Source of the DNA: Oscarella lobularis
Lineage: Eukaryota > Porifera > Homoscleromorpha > Homosclerophorida > Oscarellidae
DNA length: 64,000 bases
Assembly (NCBI RefSeq): GCF_947507565.1
Contig: NC_089179.1
Span: 1,054,681 to 1,118,680 of the forward strand
Direction of reading: 5' to 3'
Below are positions 10,896 to 26,657 of this stretch, piece by piece. The translations under genes were made by a program, and so were the position numbers. The notes under the pieces were generated by a model. The model had not been told where the DNA came from, searched no databases, and saw only the letters and a program-made list of their open reading frames with translations. Each line of letters opens with the position of its first letter. Within the stretch, counting starts at the first letter, position 1.

Positions 10896-11136
10896 ACTGA
10901 ATGAGGGAGGGGTACAGTAGGGGCTGTTTAGTGTAACTTCCCGTTTCGTCGAATGCGTCCCCGTATGCGCTGATTGCGTTTCCCTTCTTCCAGTGTCAAT
11001 TAGAGGAAGACTTTCTCTTTATTCGACTTGCTTTCGAGCTAGAAGCGTAGCCTAGACTCAATCGATTGCGTCTATTGGCGAGTTCCCGAAAAAAAATCGT
11101 CGCACTTTTTTTTCCTGCGCTTCTCTTCGCAACGCC

Positions 11137-13618
11137 ATGCCGAAAAAAGTCGAAGTGCGCGTCACGACGATGGACGCCGAACTGGAGTTCTCGATCGAGG
11201 TGAGATCCGCCCCAGGGAAGAGAGGGAGGCCCCTTTTCTTCAAACGTCTACACACAGGGCAAAGGAACGGGCCGAGATCTATTCGACTTGGTCGTAAAAA
11301 CGATCGGTCTTCGCGAAATCTGGTTCTTCGGTCTCTTCTACAAGGACACGAAGGGAATCGACGCGTGGCTCCGATTCGACAAGAAGGTGGGCGGGACAAT
11401 TGCTAACTCGATTTCCTCTCGCCGGATTCTACCCTTTTCATTGATTACGCAGGTCGTGGATCAAGATGTGCCCAAAGAGAGCCCGCTCAATTTTCAATTG
11501 CGCGTGAAATTCTATCCGGAAGACGTCGCCGAAGAATTGGTTCAAGAGATCACTCAGCATCTTTTCTTCTTGCAAGTCAAACAGCAGATTTTGGACATGG
11601 AGATCTATTGTCCGCCGGAAGCGGCCGTTCTTTTGGCTTCCTACGCCGTGCAGGCAAAGTATGGTGATTACGATGCTGACGTTTATCAGTCGGGATTTTT
11701 GATTTCGGATAAATTGCTTCCGCAAAGAGTGAGGCAGTCGAACTCGCGAATTTAAATACTCTTTATTATTTATTTATTTATTAGGTGCTTGATCAATATC
11801 AAATGTCATCTGAAATGTGGGAGGAGCGAATCGTTTCTTGGTATGCAGAGCACAAGGGAATGCTGAGGTTTGGGGAAAGAAAAAGAGTATAGACGTATTT
11901 ATTTTATTGAATCGATGTTTGAATCAGAGATGAAGCTGAAATGGAATTTCTCAAAATTGCTCAAGATTTGGAAATGTATGGGGTCAATTATTTCAACATA
12001 AAAGTATAGACAGATGATTGTTGTACGATCTATGTGTGTCATTGTTTTTTCTTAGAACAAAAAGGGAACGGATCTTTGGCTGGGCGTCGACTCTTTGGGT
12101 TTGAATATATATGAGAAGGACGACCGTCTGTCGCCGAAAATTTCTTTTCCTTGGAGTGAAATAAGAAACATTGCCTTTCACGAGAAGAGAGTCGGTCCAA
12201 TAGCAATTTTCTAGACAAGGGCTGAAGTGTCTATTTTATAATAGTTTACTATTAAGCCTAGTGACAAGAAATCTCCGGAGTTCTCCTTTTTTGCTCCAAT
12301 GCTGCGAATTAATAAATTGGTTAGAGAAGAGGGCCTTGTGTCATACTCTACATAAAAATCTCTGTCTAGATTCTGCAACTTTGCGTTGGAAATCACGATC
12401 TGTTTATGCGCAGAAGGAAATTGGATTCTATGGAGATACAGCAAATGAAAGCTCAAGCTCGCGAAGAGAAAGCAAGAAAACAGGTCTGTCTTTCATTAAT
12501 TAGCTGTCGCCTTTCACATTTGGTGTCCAGTTGGAACGGAGTCGTTTGGCAAAGGAGAAGATGGCAAGAGAGGAAGCGGTTAGGGAAAAAATTGAGCTAG
12601 AAAAACGACTTCGTTACTATGAAGAGGAGGCACAGAGAGCCAACGAGGCGCTGGTATGAATACCAGAGGGGATGATGGGCTACTATACCTTTTCATGCAT
12701 CACGTAGATGAAATCGGAAGAAATGGCTGATTTGCTCTCAGAAAAAGTTCATACCACTGAACAGGAAGCGGCCATGCTCGCTGCCAAGGCGCAGGAAGCA
12801 GAAAAGGAGATCGAGAGAGCAAGACAGGCGGCCTTTAAGGTTTGCGTAGACCGAGACGAAAAGGGGAGTTGATAGGAATAAAAGGGTTTCAGAGTGAGGA
12901 GGAGAAGAGGCTCATGGAAGCGAAAGCAAAGCAGGCGGAAAGTTTGGCCAAAAGAGTTTACGAGGACGCAAAGAAGCGGTAAGTTCAATATTGGATTTGA
13001 AAATGTCGCGAAGGAGTCGGCGTTTCTAGAACGCACGAAGCCGAGCTTTTGCGCAACAAGCTCCTCGAGGCGCGTCAGGCAGAAAGATCAGCTAAGCAGA
13101 AACTTGTTGAATTGACCTCTTCTCCTGGACTGGTGAGCGGATAGGGAACAGGGGGTGAGTGTTGACTACATACATGTTTATGGCGATCTTAGCTACTTGA
13201 CTCGCGTGGAGAGTCTCACGTGTCTGATTTCGGGAATGCTGACTTGGTTGTGAGGGAAGAAGATGTGGAGGAACTGTCGCGGCAGATCGAGGAAGAACGT
13301 TTGGCCTACATGGCCAAGAGTCGGCATCTTCAGGGGCAGTTGTCCCAGCTCAAATTTGACATGGAGGTTAGATGAGTCTTATTACTCGCGAACGGGATTA
13401 ATTTATTGTTTCAGAATTTGAAATTGGATACCATGCAAACGCCCGAGGATCTTTTGCACGAGGAGAATGCTCGCAAGGGCATAACAAAGTATTCGACGCT
13501 TGAAAAGGTGATTATTTTCTTTTTGGTATAAGCTTGATCTGATGATTTTGGCTTGGCTCTACTGTAGATCACTTCTGGTTCCACCAAAGCCAGAATTGCG
13601 TTCTTTGAAGAGCTTTAA
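11137..13618 (+). CDS. NF2: Merlin (neurofibromin 2), ERM-family tumour suppressor
   Basis: A FERM domain spans roughly residues 8-310: [37 protein letters not shown], the [20 protein letters not shown] block and [20 protein letters not shown]. The merlin-specific blue-box segment [19 protein letters not shown] is conserved. A long alpha-helical coiled coil follows ([20 protein letters not shown] onward), and the C-terminal domain ends [10 protein letters not shown] with a stop at 13616-13618. That FEEL ending is typical of merlin isoform 1 and distinguishes it from ezrin/radixin/moesin, which end in an actin-binding site. About 14 short introns. The protein links membrane receptors to Hippo signalling at the cell cortex. 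Assignment is very secure. Confidence 0.95.
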
Positions 13619-13749
13619 GATACTGCAGACTAAGAGAATCTTTTGAATGCATTTTACCTACATTATAATTCTACAATATCTGGCTTGATTTAATGGAAAC
13701 ATTTCGCGTCGCGCACTTGAGCATTCTGCGCAACTGCCCGTATACTAAG

Positions 13750-14260
13750 ATGAACGCTCCACCTGCTTTCGAGTCTTTTCTTCTTTTGGATGGCGAGAAG
13801 AAGTACTGCAGAGTCGATTTCTCTTCGTTTTGATAGATTTGAATGCTGTGTGCTACAGAATTGTCATGGAGAAAGACACCAAAGTTCCTAACGCCGCATC
13901 GTTTATTATCCACAAGGAAGATCACACCCTCGGAAATCTGCTCAGAGGGTGAGACAGGTTTAATTCGGCGATCGAGGCGGCTAGTTGCTTTGCAGGCAGC
14001 TGCTGAGAGATCCTCAGGTGCTCTTTGCCGGATACAAAGTTCCTCATCCACTTGAGTATCGCGTCGTGCTCAGAGTACAGACTGTGCCTGAATACAGTCC
14101 GCAGGAGGCCTTCCGCAACGCTATAACCGATCTAACAAGCGAAATTTCTCTTCTGGAAGAGAGATTCAAAGTGTGACCAATTTTTGCTTCTTCTTTCATT
14201 CTGCGTGCTATTTCTACTTCTTAGGAAGCGGCCAAAGAGAAGAGAGAAGGAATTGAATAA
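13750..14260 (+). CDS. POLR2J: RNA polymerase II subunit RPB11
   Basis: Three introns split a protein that follows human RPB11 almost residue by residue: [18 protein letters not shown], then [53 protein letters not shown], and [21 protein letters not shown] stop occurs in frame if the last intron (14173 onward) is read through. Splicing at AAA|GTGTGA to an acceptor at 14224 adds [11 protein letters not shown] before TAA at 14258-14260, matching the human AIKDKQEGIE tail. RPB11 pairs with RPB3 in the assembly platform of RNA polymerase II. It lies 132 bases after merlin on the same strand. Length about 117 residues, as expected. Confidence 0.95.
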
Positions 14261-14428
14261 AGTTTTAGTGAAATTTAGCGCGTTCTGTTGTCGCGGATTA
14301 GAATGAATAAATCGCAACCATCTTCACATGATCGCCTGCGCGCATGTACTCGAATCCGGAAGTTTCTTCCGCCGGCTTGGGCCATTGAGGTCTGCTCTCG
14401 TTGTTCGACGGGGCTACAGCGTTCGAAA

Positions 14429-17400
14429 ATGTCACGCGAAAGCGTCGAAAGGGAAAGACTGCTCAGTAACGTCAAACGAGCGGTGCGATCTCACTTACAC
14501 TGTGTCGCGATGGAGTTGAATCTTTCGCGCAGGTGAAACAACTGACCGAAGAAGCGGTCACTCGCCGATTCGTTCACGAAGAAAGCAGCGTCGTCATCGC
14601 ATTGTGCGGTAAAAAAAAAGGGAGGAGGCTAAAAGGGTGGAGGCGGCTCCAATCCTCGTTTAGAAGAGAATCGCGCACCCCCTCCTTCGCACGTAGCACC
14701 ATCCAAGTGTCTCGTTCCGAATCCGCAAGCCACCAACACACGCTAAACTGTCTGTAATAAAAGTTTCTTCCTTTTCCCTTTCCTCTTCCCCGCTCGCGCA
14801 GTCGAAATCGAGTCCGCGCTTCAATTCGGACTTCGCCGTAAATTCTTCTGGCCGCCGACGACGCTCGATCTTCTCGTCGGCCGTCTCGGCGCTCTTTATC
14901 CTCCGGCAAACGATCTCTATCGACTCTGCGGCGATATCGTCGCCGCGGCGGCGACGAATTCCTCGTCGATCGCGAAATCGTCGTCGGCGGCGTCGACGCC
15001 GACGTCGCCGCTCGTCGTGCGACGCGAACGAACCGTCGCCGAACGATTGGACGGCGTGCGCGATCGTTATTCGACGGGCAGTCGCTTGAAAGCGCTCGCC
15101 AATCCGACGACGATTCGGCTTCTCTGGATTCGATTGGCGCTCGTCGAGAATTTTCTCGGCGATCTGCTGCGAGCCGTCGTCAAAAATTCGAGGTACACTT
15201 ACTATTTACATATATATTCGCAATGAGGATGATTGTTTGCATCCTAGCGTGTTTTATGAGGATAATACTTCCTTGGTGTCGCATCCTGTTGACGGCGTTC
15301 TTTTTGTTGATTTATTGGGTAATGTATCCGCTACGTTCTATAATTAATGTAGTTATTGGTTCTTGTACTTGTAGATGGTCCGTGTTCCTTGGAATTTTCC
15401 AGAATGAAGACGACTGATCACCTGTGGACCGATCCGTCGGCTGATGAACTTCTGCAGCGGCAAAAGTGAGAAAAAGAAATTTTTTTATTATTCGCTAGGA
15501 TTGCGTCACTAATCATTTGATTTTTAGGATGTCATCTTCCAGACTCTGTAGCACTTCCACTGAAGTCGGTGGTGCACTAGAACTCGTATGTTTCTTTCTC
15601 TTCGAATTGTATATGTTGACCTCTTCGTTTGCTAGATTCCAGAATTACAGACAGTCGCGTGCTCAGAATCGCATCGACTTGCAAAGGATTACGTCGAATC
15701 TCTGCATCAAGCATCCGGTTCCACTCTTCTCTTTGCTAAAAACAACGTTATCATGAAGCCTGTGAGCAGGAGATTCGCTCGCTCTCAAGAAGTTTTCTCA
15801 TACTCTTTTCCCTATCCGACAGCTTTCCAGCAAGGAATCGGTGCCCGGCTATTTGTCGTTACTTCTCTCAGACGGTCACCTGACGTTGAAGTGGATGCCT
15901 AATATTCCTACTGCCAACGATCATTGCAATGACGAGAATAGCAACGGCCAGTACGTGATATAATAACGTCTGATAGATTCATTGAAACCAAACGCGTCTT
16001 TATTCCCCAGCCGATGGGATCTCGCTCTTTCGCTCGACGTTAAAGAAATCGCTTCGCTTCATTGCCACTTACAAAGTAGATACAGCCATTGGGTGGGTCT
16101 CCTTAGTTATTGGCAATTAATTCTCAGAGAATAAATTGGAACAATTGCACATAATCGGTCACGACGGTCGTCAATTTCATCCAATGGCGTTTCCCACCGG
16201 CACGCTGACAATGTTCCTCACTTGCCTCGAATCAGGTCTCCTACCACTCGGCCGACTCGATCCGCCTCTCTGGGCGCGACAGCAGAACGGACGCGACAGC
16301 ATCTTTCCGACGCGCAGAAAGAATCGGCATCGCCTGCGACCCGTAGATCACGTCGTAACGGAGCGACCGCGTCCGCGAATTCTCAAGAAGTCGTCCAATT
16401 CGTGCGTATTTCACGTATTTCACGGGGAGGAGTTGAAGATCGAGGGTAGGGAATGAACGTATTGATTGACTGGGAGAAAAGCACTTTCTTTTTTGTCATT
16501 TCAGCACGTCCCAAGGAGAGAGGAGAAGAGGAAGGGATCGTAGGTGGTAGGACGAATTCGCGTCGAGCCGGGTCAGTCGATGTTGTAATGGACGAGGCTT
16601 CGAATGAGACGAAAAGTCTTGGGGACGAATCGAATGGCAAGGCGTCGTCTCTCTCGACGAGAACGAGCACCAGCACCAATTCGGACAATTCACATGGGTA
16701 TAGATAAATAAATATAGAGATCGGCGTACTTGGGCGTAGTAGAAGGTCTTTTTTATATAGGGTTGCCTTGCAGAGTACGTGTGATCAGATGAGTGGCAGG
16801 ATCATGTCAAGAGCATTTTACGGATGTACGTTTGTTGGTCGAATTCACTCACCTCTCAGTTATTCTTGCTCTAGGGCTTGGGCACGTTCGCTACTTGACA
16901 TTCATCAAAAAGCACCTATCGTCACTCGTGCACGGAAATAGTCGTATTATGGTCGTTGACGACCCGACGGACGCGTCTGAGGGATTGACGCGAGAGATAT
17001 GGGACAGCGTCATTGCAAGGGGAGATGTAAGCGGGACGACAAAGGGGATACAGACTATAGACGTTTCTCTATTAATTAAAGGTTTATAATGCGGACGAAA
17101 TGGCAAGACGTGTCTTCTATGGCGGAATCCAGCACGAATTACGATCAACGGTAGGAGGCAGAGCACTGAGAAGAACTTTGTGCGCATTTCTTTCTTTTCA
17201 CTAAGGCCTGGCCTTACTTGCTAAGCTATTACTCGTTTCGCTCACGGCCCACGGAACGCGCTTTGCAAGATGCTGATCATAGGACTCTGTATGAAGAGAA
17301 ACTCCAAGTGTGGTCGACGCTGGAGAGGATCCTGAAAAAGAAGGAGGCTCATCGTAAGGCAAAACGGCGCGCGGCGCGCGCAGAAGACGATGTCGACGAC

Positions 17401-18761
17401 GATAGCGTCGATTTTAACGATCCGTCGAGCGACAGCGAACAACCGTCGCCGATTATGGACCGAGAACGACTGAGCAATGGAACCACCGATGGGGATGTCT
17501 CACTGTGCTCGGGCTTGTTGAATGGGGATAGCGACGATTCGGTTGACGGCGAGAGGAGGGAAAATGGCGTGGCTGACGTCGAGCGACGACCGCGCGCGAA
17601 TCTGCCACCCGAATTGACTGCTGAAGAGGTGGAGATATTGGAGCAATATGACGTAGGGCTGGCTTACATTAGCTAAGGAGGTGGGGAATTAGAGGGCTTG
17701 ATCTAATAGAAGGAAATGTTGGATGGCTTGGCGTTGAATTTGCATCGAATCGACAAGGATGTGATTCGCTGCGATAGAAACTTAGAGTGAGATCTCTTTT
17801 ATTGAAATTATTCCTCGTTTATAGCGTGTGCTATCTAGGTATTTTACAATACCTGAAAATCTCACGAAATTAAAAAACATTTTAGGAACGTAAGTGATGA
17901 GTAGGAGAGCGACGCGACAATTGAAAAAACGATCGCATTCTCTTTCTTAGATACATTTGGCAGCATCGTTTGACTGGCGGCTACGTGCAGGGAATGTGCG
18001 ATATACTGGCTCCGCTTGTTGTCATCTTAGATGATGGTAGATAAAACAAAGAGGTTATAGCAGTGGAATTGACTGTCCTACTTAGAATATTTATCTTACG
18101 GTTGCTTTGTCAAATTGATGGAACGACTCGACGGCAACTTTGGTTCCGGAAAGGCGATTGACGCGAATTTTCGAAACTTGAGAGCACTACTCAAGGTAAA
18201 AACAAAAACTCTGCTTTCTTTATGCGAGAATGAGGTGACTTTGCCAACAAACAAGGTAATGGACTTTGAGCTGTACGAGCTTTTGAGGGAGAAAGAAGTC
18301 ACTCACTTTTATTTTGCTCATCGATGGTTCCTTGTTGACTTCAAACGAGGTACTGGTTCTTGGTTGTATTTCCTGAACTAAACTTTTTCCTAATTTAAGA
18401 GTTTGACTATGGTCAGGACGGCGTGTTTCTTGTGTGGGAAACTCTCTGGGCTGCACAACGCGTCTGCTCGTCTCAGTTTCAATTGTTTCTAGCCTTGGCG
18501 TTGTTGGAGAACTATAGGTACAGGAAACGGTTTTTGCAGAAAACGTATTCAAGTCTTTCTTTAGAGAAATTATTTTGGATAGAGAGATGGGTTTTACCGA
18601 GCTCATTAAATTTTTCAATGGTGCGCGAACTGACATTCTTTCAAATTCCCTGTCTACGGAATTTTTTCCTAGAAATGTCTGAGCAACACAGTGCTCGGAA
18701 AGTTCTCCAGAAAGCAAGACAACTCGTCTTGAATCTTCACTCAATTCTTCAGTCCAAATGA
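14429..18761 (+). CDS. Small G protein signaling modulator (RUN + TBC, SGSM1/2 type)
   Basis: RUN domain at the N-terminus: [12 protein letters not shown] joins [20 protein letters not shown], very like SGSM2. It then reads [40 protein letters not shown] and a linker with a PH-like segment ([18 protein letters not shown]). A Rab-GAP TBC domain occupies the C-terminal third: EVWDSV-like [25 protein letters not shown], an acidic low-complexity insert, [14 protein letters not shown] with the arginine finger, [18 protein letters not shown] with the glutamine finger, [16 protein letters not shown] and [12 protein letters not shown]. It ends [15 protein letters not shown]. Both catalytic fingers are present, so GAP activity toward Rab/Rap GTPases is expected. 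The insert inside the TBC domain is typical of SGSM proteins. I cannot separate SGSM1 from SGSM2. Confidence 0.9.
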
Positions 18762-18954
18762 AGCACTAGAGGTCTTCAGGAGGCTTACCTTTTTCTTCTA
18801 GCACTTAGATATCAATTTTATTTTGAGTATGTAGACAGAGTACATTTTAATTAACACTGTGAACTTATTTACTATCAACGAGGAAACTATTGATTAGAAA
18901 ACCCGCATTTTTCACGTACGGGATTCTACCTTGTTGTTTTCTTCTTTGTCGCGT

Positions 18955-20902
18955 ATGGCTCTTCGAGGCGTCCGTGTGCTCGAACTCGCCGGTCTTGCAC
19001 CGGCACCCTTCGCGGGAATGATTCTAGCCGGTAGAAAGACGCAAATAATTCCAGAACGCTTCCTCCAGGGGACACGCATCTCCTAGATTTCGGTGCTTCG
19101 GTCATTCGCGTGGACAAAGTCCAGCGACACACCATCGATACGCTTGCGAGGTGATCATAAACGCGCGAGAGGCGCAAATCGTATCTACTCCGCTCCTCCC
19201 TTCAGAGGCAAGAAATCGATCTGCCTCAACCTGAACGATCCAAGGAGCAGCGCTCTCTTCAAAAGATTGTGCATTACTGTTTGTTCAAAAACGATTGGCA
19301 CTTAACACACGACGAATGCAGTGTCGATAGGGCGACGTTTTGATCGAGCCGTACCGGGCGGGTGTCATGGAAAAACTCGGGCTTGGCCCAGACGTGCTGA
19401 TGGCTTCGAATCCGAGACTCATCTACGCGCGTCTTACGGGCTATGGGCAAAAAGGTACAGGAGAATTGCTTCACTGACCAATGAATGAAGGAGACGTTTT
19501 CGCTGCTCAGGACCGATGGCTCATATGGCTGGTCACGACATCAATTATCTTTCGCTTTCGGGAATTTTGTCGGTGAGAGCTGATCAGGCAACTATCTGTT
19601 TTTGACAATTTTTTGTATCTTTTGTAGATGCTTGGTAGAAAAGGAGAGAATCCAATTCCTCCTATCAATCTGGTTAATTGAATCATTAGGTTATGATCCT
19701 TCGTTCTCAATTTGTCTGTACTGTAGTTGGCCGATTTTTCTGGTGGTAGTCTTATTTGTGTCATTGGAATTTTGATGGCACTTTTGCGCAGAACTGAGAC
19801 GGTGTGGAGCATCTGTATCATCAATAAAATACATGTAGCTATCATCTTGATTTTCTGTATAGGGAAAAGGACAAATAATTGATGCAAACATGGTGCAAAA
19901 AACGTGCCATATGCGGTGCCCTTTAATTCATTTTGCTACAGGTCAACGGAGCATCATATATTGGCACGTTTCTGCACTCATCTCGAAAATTCTGGACAGG
20001 TAAGAGGTTGACTTTGCTCTGTTTTCCTGACAGAGTTTTTAGGGCCAAGAGGCACAAATCTTTTGGATTCAGGCGCTCCTTTTTATGAGACGTACATTTA
20101 GGAAGTTCTCTATGATATTCGTAAAAGAAACCAATATTAGGTATGCTACTTCAGATGGAGAATACATGGCCGTTGGCGCTATTGAACCAGCCTTTTACAG
20201 GTGGGCAAAATTTGAGGCGCTCTCAGACGATTCTTTAATTAAATTCTTAGAAATTTGCTGAAAGGACTAGGGTTTGAAGAGTCACTGGCAGATAATCAAT
20301 TCGATCAGAGTGGCTGGGTATGACGTTATGGCAATTTGGCATGTACACTTTAAAGACGGCTTATTATAAGGAAAAATTGAAAGAGGCGTTTTCACGAACG
20401 TTTGCGGGAAAAACCCAATCAGAATGGGTTGCCGTGTTTAAAGGCAATAACCAGAGGGAGGGGTACTAAAAACATTAACCATGGACTTTTGCAGATCTAG
20501 ATGCTTGCGTAACGCCTGTTCTATCTCTGGATGAAGCTGCACAGCACCCTCACAACCGGTAAGAAAACCAAGAACGTGTAGAGTTGAACGATTTGTTCTT
20601 CAAAGTCATTCGTATATCCCCACGCAAGACGGAACGCTTGCGCCAGGTAAGATTTTACAGAGAAGTCTGTCCTTGCTCTATTGTCTTTATCAGCACCAGC
20701 ACCAAGACTATCAGAATCTCCAGCTGTTCCAAGTAAGGAATTAATACATTGACTGATAGCATTAAAAAGGTCAAAGTCATTAACAGGTGATTGCCAGTCT
20801 CTATTAGGTGGACATACCGAGGAGATTCTCTCGGAGATTGGAGTTTCAAAAGAGGTTAAAGGCAAAGTCGCAATTTCCCGCAAAGACACTCGTATGATTT
20901 AG
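18955..20902 (+). CDS. AMACR: Alpha-methylacyl-CoA racemase
   Basis: Starts [20 protein letters not shown], as in human AMACR. It continues [104 protein letters not shown] and [14 protein letters not shown]. It then reads [16 protein letters not shown] and [13 protein letters not shown], and ends in a [18 protein letters not shown] segment with a stop at 20900-20902. This is a class III CoA-transferase fold enzyme that interconverts (2R)- and (2S)-methyl-branched acyl-CoAs in peroxisomes and mitochondria. The catalytic GHDINY histidine and the LADF aspartate are both present. No obvious PTS1 tripeptide is visible (the protein ends RMI). About twelve short introns. Confidence 0.93.
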
Positions 20903-21076
20903 GAATTGAAACGCCTTGTCAAAGAAAAGGTCGTGGGAATTCCAATCGTCTCACCTCAGAGTTCTCTATAACAGAAGAAAAACGAAAATCCATTCTAAAC
21001 AGATACTCTTATACACAACGACTCGCGAATGAACTGCTAAAAAGGTTAGAACTACAATAAACGTTTATCGTAACTA

Positions 21077-22743
21077 CTAATGGAGACTGATGGGCGATCT
21101 GGAGCGGGAACGAGCTCTCGATTGCGTGTCTGTTTCGTCGGGAGCGACCTGTGGTTCTGATTGATCCACTGGTGGTTGATCCACCGGGAATGACGTCTGC
21201 CCGTCCTGGAGAAGACCAAGTCAGGATTGCGTACGTAAGTTCTTTTTGCATACCGTTAGCTCGGCCTCCGCTTGGAGGATGTCCGACGAGTCCGCAGTGG
21301 GGTTGGAAGTATCGTCTATTTCTGGGTCGCCTTCTAAGCAACTCAGATCGGTTGTGGTCTGAGTCAGATGTGATGGCTCAGTGATAACAGGATCCGGAAT
21401 GGTGAGCGTGTCGAGAGACGCCACGTTACTATCGTCAGGCAGAAAGGCGAGATTCAGATCATCGGGCTGTACGATCGCCACGTCGTTGCTAAGCAAATCA
21501 AGCGTGTCTTGGGACGCTTGATCGTTCCCACCGTTACCTATATATGAACAGGTCAGTGAGACATACGCGGTACGCCTTTTTTTACCTTCATCATCGTCGT
21601 CGTCATCTTCTTCATCATCATCTTCGCCTCCGTCTTCTCTTGTATCTTCTTGTCTGATTGGCTCATTTCCGCTGCTGCTTTCATCGCCACTGCTATCACC
21701 AGATTCGCTGTCACTGTCACTACTACTGCTTGCACTACTGTCCTCGCTGTCGTCTTTGGACTGACGTCCTGTGTCTGCTTCTGGCAATTCACCTACCATA
21801 ATTTCCCATTAAACACCAGCATCCTTTATTTTCTCTCTAAGAATCGTACTGAATCCTGTCGCTGACATTGTATTCTCTTCCCCAGATGGAACCATTCCAC
21901 TGCTGTCAAACCCAATAGAGTCATCCTGCGAGTCCATCATGGGCGTCGACAGTTCACCAGAGTCACCAGCACTATTGCCGGTTGTTTCGCTGGGAAAGAA
22001 AAACGCATCGTCCGTCTTCATTTTCTCCTTCCTCTCCACAGGAGAAATATTCAACGGTACGGGCGGAAGCGGTGGTGGCTCTAAAGGCGTAGCCGGTGCA
22101 GTGAAACTCGGGTTCTGCTTTGTTGGACTGCGTATCAATACAGTTTGACTCTTGGGACTCAGAATGGGACTGGGTGGCACATTGGCCAGTGGAAGAACGC
22201 TTCCCAAGCGACTTATCCTTGGACTGGCCAGCGGACTCTTCAGTACAGTGGCCCCACCAGAATTTGACTGGCCACCACTACCACTACTACTACCCAATCG
22301 GAGTCTCAACAGAGGCTGTTGAGGTGATGGTGACTTGAGACTAGGACCAGGACTCTGTCTGACAATTGAAGGCTTCATCTGATCAGACTGGACAAAGTAG
22401 TTATGCGGTACCTACTCAAGAAATTTACGGTACGTGCATACCTTTTGATTTCCCGGCTCCGATACTACAGAAAGTATCATCCACTGGCCTCTACTCGAGT
22501 GATTTGCCTACCTGGTATCCACTTAAAGACTTTGAGAGAACATGTCGATGGTCCCACTTTCACCCATCTCTTTTCCCTACGCGAAGAATACTCCGTTCTT
22601 GTCTTGGTCGCTCGCAAACGCGACTTCTGCGATCACCAGTGCCGAACGCGGTCAACAGCCTGCATCACGCGCTTGATGTCGTCCTTAGCACGACTGCGGG
22701 TCTCCAGAGCACCCCGACCGCCGAACGAAGATCGAGTTGCCAT
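21077..22743 (-). CDS. BCL7-family SWI/SNF (BAF) subunit
   Basis: The first exon reads MATRSSFGGRGALETRSRAK and DDIKRVMQAVDRVRHW. After an intron it continues EKRWVKVGPSTCSLKVFKWI. This is the conserved BCL7 N-terminal box (human: AETRSRAKDDIKKVM and EKKWVTVGDTSLRIYKWVP), which contacts the nucleosome acidic patch in BAF complexes. The remainder is low complexity: a Ser/Pro-rich stretch (MKPSIVRQSPGPSLKSPSPQ), a Ser/Asp/Glu run with SSSSDSDSESGDSSGDESS and EDDDEEDDDDDD, then a tail ending RARSRSRSPISLH with a stop at 21077-21079. It is longer than the vertebrate BCL7 proteins. The junction between the Ser/Pro and acidic parts is best explained by a 57-base intron. It is divergent from BCAS3, with 99 bases between starts. 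Confidence 0.88.
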
Positions 22744-22842
22744 TACGGAAGTCTGGCAGTGCACGTGATTACTAAAAACTGCGCACGCTTCAATCAAACC
22801 ACGTAGCGGATTTATTGTTCACCGTGTTCAGACGCCTCCCGA

Positions 22843-26483
<3,641 letters not shown>

Positions 26484-26657
26484 CGCTAATTCTACTGATT
26501 ACTGAGCTAATCGACGCGCCTGCCTATATTTTAGTTATGCTTCAAAGGAATTTATTTGATTTACTGAGATATGATTGCTTTATGTATTGCGAACAATGAG
26601 AGTGCAAGGTGATCATTAGGTGTACCTTATTATTGGGGAGAGTCGCACGTGGGCACG

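Noticed and set aside
21780-21812. A 24-base intron in BCL7 joining KIKDAG to GELPEADTG
   Set aside because: A 57-base intron with donor TTCA|GTACGA and the same acceptor also keeps phase (SATGFS-ELPEADTG) and fits the usual intron size, so an ultra-short intron is not needed.
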